Below, piece after piece: positions 58,020 to 64,000 of a stretch of DNA of 64,000 nt; the first letter of the stretch is position 1, and each line of letters opens with the position of its first letter. A model generated the notes under the pieces. The model had not been told where the DNA came from, did no database searches, and saw only the letters and a program-made list of their open reading frames with translations. The translations under genes were made by a program, and so were the position numbers. This stretch comes from Mycobacteroides franklinii (lineage in GTDB: Bacteria; Actinomycetota; Actinomycetes; Mycobacteriales; Mycobacteriaceae): contig NZ_MAFQ01000010.1 of NCBI RefSeq assembly GCF_002013895.1, positions 186,001 through 250,000 on the forward strand, read 5' to 3'.

Positions 58020-59714
58020 CTACCGCGTGGGCGGATCGGCAGGCAGCACATGCTCACCGAGCCGGTCGGTGGCCAGGCTGAGCGACGAGATGTACTGCAG
58101 CTGCCCGTCGGGGCCGGGCTTCGCCGAGGCGAGCATGTCGGGGCGCTCGAAGTCGATGCCGCTGACCGCGCACCGTAGCAGCTCATCGGACGGGTTTCCG
58201 TACTCGTCGTACATCGGCAGGTCGATACCGTCGTCGGTCCGGCGCAGGTAGTACTTTCCGCGCGTCGCCACGGCCAGGATCGGCGGCAGCACAAAGGCGA
58301 TCACGACTGCCACGATCGGCGAGTAGGGACGGATCGCCTCGCCGAACACCCCGAAGAAGACCAGGATCGAGATACCTGCCGAGAACAGCATCGATACAAA
58401 TCCGACTGGGTTGATGTCGTAAAGCATGCCCCGCCGGAACTCGGGCTCCTTGGGCGAGAGCTTGAGCAGGTACTTGTTGACCGCGATATCGGAGGCCACC
58501 GTGACGACCCATGCCATACCGCAGTTGGCGTAGAACCCGAGGATGGTGCTCAGGAAGTCGAACATGTTGGCTTCCATGAGCACCAGCGCGATCAGCAGGT
58601 TGAACAGCACGAAGACCAGACGGCCCGGGTAGTGCTTGGTGATGCGGGTGAAGGAGTTGGTCCATGCCAACGAACCCGAATAGGCATTGGTGACGTTGAT
58701 CTTGATCTGGCTGATAACCACCAGAATCACCGCCAGGGTGATCGCCAGCCAGTGCGGCATCATGTTCTGGTAGATCTCCAGGAACTGATGCACCGGCTGA
58801 TTGGCCACCGCGGCCCCGCCCGCCACGTTGGCGATGAGATACACGGCCAGGAACAGCCCGATCACCTGTTTGATGGCACCGAACAGGACCCAGCCGGGTC
58901 CCGCCAACAACATGGCGGTCCACCAACGGCGGCTGTTCTCAGGGGTTTTCGGCGGCATGAAGCGCAGATAGTCGATCTGCTCGGCAATCTGCGCGATCAA
59001 GGATAGGCACACCCCCGCTGCCAGCATGATCGAGCCCAGATTGACGGCCTGCGCGTCCTTGCCGCCGTAGGCGAAAAACGTGCCGATGGAATCCGGGTGA
59101 CGCACTACCAGATAGACGAACGGGATGACCATCATGACAAGCCACAACGGGGTGGTCCACACCTGAAGCACCGACAATGCCTTCATCCCGTAGATGACCA
59201 GCGGAATGATGATGATCGTGGACGTCGCATAGCCCACGGGTAGCGGTACGCCGAGCCCGAGCTTGAGTCCTTGGGCCATGATCGAGCCCTCGAGCGCGAA
59301 GAATATGAACGTGAACGTCGCGTAGATGACATTGGTGACGATGCTGCCGTAGTAGCCGAATCCGCTTCCACGCGTGATCAAGTCGAGGTCGATGTTGTAA
59401 CGGGCCGCGTAGTACGACAACGGGATTCCGGTCAAAATAATGATGACCGCAAAAACCCCTATGCCCCACAGCGCATTTCCGGTGCCATAGGAGATTCCAA
59501 TGTTGGCACCGATCGCGAAGTCTGCCAAGTAGGCGATGCTGCCCAAGGCGGTAACACCAACCACGGCGGGGCTCCAGCGCCGAAAACGCCTGGGAGCGAA
59601 CCGGAGTGTGTAGTCCTCCAATGTCTCCCGCAGTGCCGCGCTTTCCGAGGCGTCGTGGGTGGACGGAGCAGACGAAACGGGTGCGGATGCAGTCGTATCG
59701 AGAGTGTCGGTCAC
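58020..59714 (-). CDS. NCS1-family purine/cytosine permease-like transporter
   Basis: A 564-residue transporter with about twelve membrane helices. RRFRRWSPAVVGVTALGSIAYLADFAIGANIG near the start, GSGFGYYGS, and NVTNAYSGSLAWTNSF in the second half are typical of NCS1 nucleobase:cation symporters. The C-terminal 80 residues are cytoplasmic. The substrate may be cytosine, a purine, allantoin or a hydantoin. I chose GTG 59714 (VTDTLDTT); TTG 59738 is an alternative. CAGGCT lies 6 nt upstream, so it may be leaderless. Confidence 0.86.
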   Translation of the reverse strand: MTDTLDTTASAPVSSAPSTHDASESAALRETLEDYTLRFAPRRFRRWSPAVVGVTALGSIAYLADFAIGANIGISYGTGNALWGIGVFAVIIILTGIPLSYYAARYNIDLDLITRGSGFGYYGSIVTNVIYATFTFIFFALEGSIMAQGLKLGLGVPLPVGYATSTIIIIPLVIYGMKALSVLQVWTTPLWLVMMVIPFVYLVVRHPDSIGTFFAYGGKDAQAVNLGSIMLAAGVCLSLIAQIAEQIDYLRFMPPKTPENSRRWWTAMLLAGPGWVLFGAIKQVIGLFLAVYLIANVAGGAAVANQPVHQFLEIYQNMMPHWLAITLAVILVVISQIKINVTNAYSGSLAWTNSFTRITKHYPGRLVFVLFNLLIALVLMEANMFDFLSTILGFYANCGMAWVVTVASDIAVNKYLLKLSPKEPEFRRGMLYDINPVGFVSMLFSAGISILVFFGVFGEAIRPYSPIVAVVIAFVLPPILAVATRGKYYLRRTDDGIDLPMYDEYGNPSDELLRCAVSGIDFERPDMLASAKPGPDGQLQYISSLSLATDRLGEHVLPADPPTR

Positions 59715-59770
59715 GCGGACAGCCTGTCCACCGCCCAATTCGAGCGCGTTTTCCGGACGTTAATGTCCTG

Positions 59771-61180
59771 TTACGTGGCAGGTCCAGCAGACACTTTGGG
59801 GCGCATCCTGGGCGCGAATTCCAGGCTCAGCAACGCGAACGCGACCAGCGGCACCGTCGACATCTGCACGAGCACGTATCGCGCCGCACCGAGGGCGTGG
59901 AACTTGCGCAGGTACCGGTACAGAGACTCCAGCGCGATCAGCGGATCGAGTATGTGAATCGCCGAGTAGCAGATCTGCTGCGCGCGGGTGCGGTCCCTCT
60001 CGGCAAAGATCTCCGGGAACGCCGCGAATGCGAGCGACAACCGGCGCGCGCCTTCTGCCTTCGCACACGTGATCATGTCGATCGTGAGTCGCTCGTCCAA
60101 CCCGTTGGGCGAGCTGGGGCGCCGCCATGGCACATCGAGGGAGACATCGGTGCCGCCACCGGAGGTGACATACCGATGAAAGCCCTGCACCACACCACGA
60201 TTGTCGCGGGCGATGATGAGCCGGATGCCGGGGTAGCGACCGAGTAGCGCGCCGTCGAGGATCATCGAGAAGCCCCGCTCGAATCGACCTCCGTGCGAAA
60301 GTTCCATCACCTGTTCCAGTTCGGTGCGTAGCGCACCATCGAGACTGCGCTCGTCGACAATCTCGGTGGTCACCCCCGAGTTGTGGGTGCGCTGCATGCC
60401 CTGGCGCAGGTTGCGATACTTGCGGCCCACCATGTCGAAGGTCTGCACGTCGACGACGACATCGCGACCCACGGCTATGGCGCGCAGCCGGTGACCCACT
60501 ACGCGGGAGTCGCCCCACAGTGGCAGGCGGCGCTCACTGCATCCCAGAATCGCGATGCGCCAGCCATGCGAGCGGCACATCGCCGCGAAGTCCCGGACCA
60601 GGGACGGGAACCCGGACTCGTCCCCGATGGGGTCGCCGCCGACCACCGCAAAACCCGCCCGGGTCCGGTACGCGATCGCCGCGCTACCGTCGGCATTGAA
60701 GTAATAGGACTTCAGCGAGTGCATGGCAAACACCGCCAACGGATCGTCGCTGGTCTTGGCGACCAGGGCACAGATCTGCGCCAGCGCCTCCGGTTGCGGC
60801 GCCGCCGATGTCGGCCACATCAGGATGAGACCGGCGGCGACGACCAGTACGTCACCCGTGCGCTCGAATTGCAGGACGTCGGCTCCCAGTGCGATCAGAA
60901 TCGCTACCCCCGCCCACGCCGCATGACCGTAGGTGACCGGCCGGCCAAGGAAGATTCCGCGCGCGATAAAACCGACACAGAAAAGAACGGTCAGAGGCCA
61001 AAGGATTTCGTCGAAATCGGGGTGTTTCAGGTATCCGGCATGGGCGACCAAAAGCACCAGCCACCCGGTCACCAAAAGCAGCGTACCGGCGCTTACCAAA
61101 CGCGCTGATCGTGAATCACTATGAACGGCAATGCGTTCAGCAATGCGCACACGGGTGGTAGTCGCTGATGGTTCTAGCAT
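59771..61180 (-). CDS. DUF2156 (LPG-synthase C-terminal-like) membrane protein (Rv1619-like)
   Basis: A 469-residue protein. The first 130 residues have four membrane helices. The rest is a DUF2156 double-GNAT domain: DDPLAVFAMHSLKSYYFN, GDPIGDESGFPSLVRDF, YRNLRQGMQRT and GFSMILDGALLGRYPG are familiar from phosphatidylglycerol lysyltransferase relatives. It would move an aminoacyl group from tRNA or act as a lipid acyl/aminoacyltransferase. Start ATG 61180 (GGGGAGG 7 nt upstream); the 61210 frame start is longer. M. tuberculosis Rv1619 lies at the matching place. Confidence 0.86.
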   Translation of the reverse strand: MLEPSATTTRVRIAERIAVHSDSRSARLVSAGTLLLVTGWLVLLVAHAGYLKHPDFDEILWPLTVLFCVGFIARGIFLGRPVTYGHAAWAGVAILIALGADVLQFERTGDVLVVAAGLILMWPTSAAPQPEALAQICALVAKTSDDPLAVFAMHSLKSYYFNADGSAAIAYRTRAGFAVVGGDPIGDESGFPSLVRDFAAMCRSHGWRIAILGCSERRLPLWGDSRVVGHRLRAIAVGRDVVVDVQTFDMVGRKYRNLRQGMQRTHNSGVTTEIVDERSLDGALRTELEQVMELSHGGRFERGFSMILDGALLGRYPGIRLIIARDNRGVVQGFHRYVTSGGGTDVSLDVPWRRPSSPNGLDERLTIDMITCAKAEGARRLSLAFAAFPEIFAERDRTRAQQICYSAIHILDPLIALESLYRYLRKFHALGAARYVLVQMSTVPLVAFALLSLEFAPRMRPKVSAGPAT

Positions 61181-61230
61181 CCAGCCACCTCCCCGGGAGC
61201 TCGCATCCACCTCCCAGGATACTCCTGCGA

Positions 61231-61416
61231 CTACCAGCGGTCGGAGGGATCACTCTTTCCGATGGCAAACCACAAGATGGGTCCGAAGATCGGAAACACA
61301 AGCACGATGATGGCCCATGGGAGCTTCTCGCCATTGGGCTTCGCCGGGTCCTTGATGATGGAAATGATGGTGACAACGGTGAGGACCAGCACCAGCAGAG
61401 AAAGAATACGAATCAT
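61231..61416 (-). CDS. small PLDc_N membrane protein
   Basis: A 61-residue protein with two membrane helices (ILSLLVLVLTVVTIISII and LPWAIIVLVFPIFGPILWFAIG). The second, with PxxGxxxW-F-x-I-G, is the PLDc_N pattern that also precedes cardiolipin synthase domains. There is no catalytic domain here. ATG 61416 overlaps the tesB stop by 4 nt, so it is likely the last gene of the pyk-tesB unit. Function unknown. Confidence 0.82.
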   Translation of the reverse strand: MIRILSLLVLVLTVVTIISIIKDPAKPNGEKLPWAIIVLVFPIFGPILWFAIGKSDPSDRW

Positions 61417-62312
61417 GACCGCCCCGGGAAGTATTTGATAATGCCTTCCTGAATGGTACTGGCCAGCAACGCTCCTTCGCGATCGAAATAGCGCCCCGCG
61501 CCCATTCCGCGACCTGCCGAGGCGACCGGCGACTCGGTCGCGTAGAGCACCCAGTCGTCGAACCGCAGCGGACGGTGAAACCACACGCTGTGGTTGATGG
61601 TCGCTGCAAAAATCCGGTCATAGCCCCAGGACAGACCGTGGGTGGTGATGATCGAGTCCAGCACGGTGGTGTCCGATGAATAGACCAGTGCGGCGCTGTG
61701 CAGCACCGGGTCATCGGGTAGCGCCGCATGGGTCTTCATCCAAACCCGATTATGTTCCAGCCGTTCAGATTTCGCCTTGAGAACCCACGCCGGGTCATTG
61801 TCGTACCGCCATTCGATCGGTTTGAGCGCGGCCACGAACATCGGCACGGTCTCCTCGTAGCCGACCAGATGCTCGTCGATGGACGGCAGTGTCTCGGGAT
61901 CGGCCACCGTCGGTGGCTTCACCGCGTGCTCCAGCCCTGGCGAATCCTTGAGATACGACACCAACGCCGAGGACAACAGCAGCTCACCCTGGACCGCGTC
62001 AACCCGCCTGTTGGCGAAGCTACGCTCGTCCCGCAACCGCTGCACCCGGAATTCGATGTCCCGCTCGGGGTCGCCGCCATTGATGAAATGGGTCGAGATC
62101 GCGGCCAGCGACAGCCTGTCCGATACGGTGCGGCCGGAGGCCACCACGGACTGCGCCATCAGCTGACCGCCAAAGGTGCGCGGCGGATTGACGGTCGGAT
62201 GCCCGCCGATGAAGACGTCGGTCTCGGGATTTTTCAGTTCCAGCAGCGCAAGAAGCTGTTCAAAGTCGGCCTTGCCTGATTCTCTTCGCGCAAGCGGCTC
62301 ATCGATGCTGAT
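61413..62312 (-). CDS. tesB: acyl-CoA thioesterase II, probable ATC start
   Basis: Hydrolyses acyl-CoA to free acid and CoA. The protein is a double hotdog. Core motifs are present on both sides of the first ATG (62159): GHPTVNPPRTFGGQLMAQS spans it, so the ATG is internal. No ATG, GTG or TTG lies in frame between the TAG at 62322-62324 and that region. AGGAG (62319-62323) is 6 nt from an in-frame ATC at 62312, which would give 299 residues, the usual TesB length. A second ATC is at 62306. The frame is also continuous with pyk across the TAG. Confidence 0.9.
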   Translation of the reverse strand: MSIDEPLARRESGKADFEQLLALLELKNPETDVFIGGHPTVNPPRTFGGQLMAQSVVASGRTVSDRLSLAAISTHFINGGDPERDIEFRVQRLRDERSFANRRVDAVQGELLLSSALVSYLKDSPGLEHAVKPPTVADPETLPSIDEHLVGYEETVPMFVAALKPIEWRYDNDPAWVLKAKSERLEHNRVWMKTHAALPDDPVLHSAALVYSSDTTVLDSIITTHGLSWGYDRIFAATINHSVWFHRPLRFDDWVLYATESPVASAGRGMGAGRYFDREGALLASTIQEGIIKYFPGRS

Positions 62313-62321
62313 GCTGAGCTC

Positions 62322-63740
62322 CTAGTGGTCGTCCTCGCCGATCCGGTGCACATGGATCAGATTGGTCGAGCCTACTGTCCCGGGAGGGGCGCCCGCGACG
62401 ATCACCACGAGATCTCCGCTCTGATAGCGCTCCATCGCCAGCAATGCCGTATCCACCTGTTGGATCATGCCGTCGGTGGTGTCCATCACCGGGACAATGA
62501 AGGTTTCCGTTCCCCAGGTGAGCGCGAGCTGGCTACGCACCTCGGGCAGCGGGGTGAACGCCAACACGGGTAGTGGGGTGTGCAACCGCGCTAGGCGACG
62601 CACGGTGTCACCGGACTGCGTAAACGCGACGAGTGCCTTGGCGTTGAGGCGTTCTCCGATATCCCGCGCTGCGTAGGAGATGACTCCGCGTTTGGTCCGC
62701 GGCACGTGTGTCAACGGCGGCGCGCTCACGGAGTGGCTTTCCACCGCGGACACGATGCGAGCCATGGTCCGCACTGCCTCGAGCGGGTACTTGCCCACCG
62801 AGGTCTCCCCCGACAGCATCACCGCATCGGCGCCGTCGAGGACCGCGTTGGCAACATCGGAAGCCTCGGCACGGGTGGGCCTGGAGTTCTCGATCATCGA
62901 TTCGAGCATCTGGGTCGCCACGATGACGGGACGAGCGTTCTCACGCGCGATCTGGATCGCCCGCTTCTGCACAATGGGCACATCTTCGAGCGGCAGTTCC
63001 ACGCCGAGGTCACCGCGGGCGACCATGATCGCGTCGAAGGCAAGGACGATGGCCTCAAGATTGGCAACGGCCTCGGGCTTCTCCAGCTTGGCGATCACCG
63101 GCACGCGGCGTCCGACGCGGTCCATGATGGCGTGCACCAACTCGACATCGCTGGGCGAGCGCACAAAGGACAGCGCGATGAGATCGACTCCGAGGCGCAG
63201 GGCGAATTCAAGATCCGCGATGTCCTTCTCGGACAGCGCGGGCACCGAGACGTTCATCCCCGGCAACGACAATCCCTTGTTGTTGCTGACCGGCCCACCC
63301 TCGGTGACCCGGCATACCACGTCGTCGCCCTCGATCGCCTCTACGGTCAGCCCTACCTTGCCGTCATCGACCAGCAGCCTGTCGCCGACGGCGGCATCCA
63401 CAGCCAGCTGCTTGTACGTGGTGGAAACCCGATCGGGGGTTCCGATGACGTCCTCGACGGTGATCCGGACCAGTTCGCCTGTCACCCAGTGGGCAGATCC
63501 GGTAGCGAACCGTCCCAGCCTGATTTTGGGTCCCTGGAGGTCGGCAAGCACGCCGACCGCCCGCCCGGACTCGTCGGAGGCTCTGCGCACCCAACGGTAG
63601 TTCTGCTCGTGGTCGGCGTGCTCACCGTGGCTGAAGTTCAGCCGCGCGACGTCCATACCAGCGTCGACGAGCGCACGTACAAGCTCGGCCGAACCGGTCG
63701 CAGGGCCGAGGGTACAAACAATTTTTCCGCGTCTCGTCAC
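62322..63740 (-). CDS. pyk: pyruvate kinase
   Basis: A 472-residue glycolytic enzyme that makes pyruvate and ATP from PEP and ADP. RRGKIVCTLGPATG starts the barrel; LADLQGPKIRLG, AKLEKPEAV (substrate-binding Lys and Glu), MVARGDLGVELP, ATQMLESMI and GKYPLEAVRTM are the family's blocks, and the allosteric C-domain follows. GTG 63740 has TATGCT 8 nt upstream on the minus strand. The TAG stop lies within the ribosome site of tesB, so translation is probably coupled. Confidence 0.96.
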   Translation of the reverse strand: MTRRGKIVCTLGPATGSAELVRALVDAGMDVARLNFSHGEHADHEQNYRWVRRASDESGRAVGVLADLQGPKIRLGRFATGSAHWVTGELVRITVEDVIGTPDRVSTTYKQLAVDAAVGDRLLVDDGKVGLTVEAIEGDDVVCRVTEGGPVSNNKGLSLPGMNVSVPALSEKDIADLEFALRLGVDLIALSFVRSPSDVELVHAIMDRVGRRVPVIAKLEKPEAVANLEAIVLAFDAIMVARGDLGVELPLEDVPIVQKRAIQIARENARPVIVATQMLESMIENSRPTRAEASDVANAVLDGADAVMLSGETSVGKYPLEAVRTMARIVSAVESHSVSAPPLTHVPRTKRGVISYAARDIGERLNAKALVAFTQSGDTVRRLARLHTPLPVLAFTPLPEVRSQLALTWGTETFIVPVMDTTDGMIQQVDTALLAMERYQSGDLVVIVAGAPPGTVGSTNLIHVHRIGEDDH

Positions 63741-63827
63741 GACTTTTGAGCATAGTCGGGGTGCTACCTACTCACGAGTCAGCGCGAGCACGATTCACCC
63801 GCCGGTTACCTTGGCCGGTTTACGTTG

Positions 63828-64000
63828 TCAGGAGGCCAATTTCAGACCGATGATGCCTGCCACGATCAATCCCAGGCTCAGTAGGCGCCAGATGTTGGCC
63901 GAATCGCCGAACAGCACAATGCCTAGGATCGCGGTACCGACGGCTCCCACGCCCACCCAGATCGCGTAGGCGGTGCCCACCGGTAGGTTCTTCATCGCGA
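63828..64000 (-). CDS. SMR (SugE/EmrE-like) transporter, C-terminal fragment
   Basis: Partial gene cut by the right edge. The 57 visible codons give LPVGTAYAIWVGVGAVGTAILGIVLFG and two further blocks ending in GLKLAS. PxGxAYAIWxGxGxxGT is the signature of small multidrug-resistance proteins, and the WVGVGAVG form is nearer to SugE (guanidinium/quaternary ammonium export). About 50 N-terminal residues, with the essential Glu, are outside the window. It lies 87 bp upstream of pyk in the same direction. Confidence 0.88.
   Translation of the reverse strand, partial: AMKNLPVGTAYAIWVGVGAVGTAILGIVLFGDSANIWRLLSLGLIVAGIIGLKLAS

Noticed and set aside
63795..63827. GCCGGTT repeats between pyk and the SMR gene as a terminator
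   Set aside because: Direct repeats rather than a stable hairpin and no T tract.
1..64000. CRISPR arrays, insertion sequences, prophage, rRNA
   Set aside because: No regularly spaced repeats, no transposase or integrase reading frame, no phage genes and no rRNA-like sequence seen.

Overview
The window looks like chromosomal DNA of a rapidly growing mycobacterium, most likely the Mycobacteroides abscessus/chelonae group. The base composition is high in G+C. Gene order follows the M. tuberculosis block uvrB - DUF402 - rpsA/coaE - polA - Rv1628c/Rv1627c - pdtaR - cydABDC - Rv1619 - tesB - pyk. There is also a divergent TetR next to two tandem mmpS-mmpL pairs, the arrangement of M. abscessus MAB_2299c to MAB_2303, seen here in reverse orientation. 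Species assignment is inference from recognised proteins, not from a search.

Regions. 1-5.5 kb: edge of an MFS transporter, a SoxR-type regulator, uvrB, a DUF402 protein, a Gfo/Idh/MocA oxidoreductase and two secreted proteins. 5.5-14.2 kb: two mmpS-mmpL lipid/drug exporters and their likely TetR repressor. 14.2-24.4 kb: coaE, rpsA, a PrsW-like protease, a flavin monooxygenase, a MarR/SRPBCC divergent pair, polA and a VOC protein. 24.4-33.8 kb: a DUF35/thiolase pair, a membrane protein, a complete branched-chain amino-acid-type ABC importer (livFGMHK), the ANTAR regulator pdtaR, a tRNA-Leu and two small genes. 33.9-51.6 kb: about 18 kb of polysaccharide genes that M. tuberculosis lacks at this point. 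51.7-64 kb: cydABDC, a DUF4190 protein, an NCS1 permease, a DUF2156 membrane protein, a small PLDc_N protein, tesB, pyk and the edge of an SMR transporter.

The 33.9-51.6 kb block is the main accessory system. It has sugar-nucleotide genes (two C-methyltransferase-like proteins, a CDP-glucose-pyrophosphorylase-like protein, an SDR, an RmlC-like epimerase, a class III aminotransferase), a PIG-L deacetylase, five glycosyltransferase proteins including a GT2-GT4 fusion and a WecG/TagA type, a Wzx-like flippase, a Wzz-like chain-length protein, a Wzy-like polymerase, and a membrane-anchored GH6 (cellulase-family) hydrolase. Together they read as a Wzx/Wzy-type extracellular polysaccharide pathway. 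I see no polyprenyl-phosphate glycosyl-1-phosphate transferase and no outer-membrane exporter here, so those would have to lie elsewhere.

Other points to look at: both mmpS genes and tesB seem to start at rare ATT/ATC codons, and tesB is in frame with pyk across a single TAG; a (TAC)5 repeat sits in the spacer of the predicted cydA promoter; many genes look leaderless; many convergent neighbours abut or overlap; and a perfect 15-bp hairpin lies downstream of the second mmpL. I saw no CRISPR array, insertion sequence or prophage.
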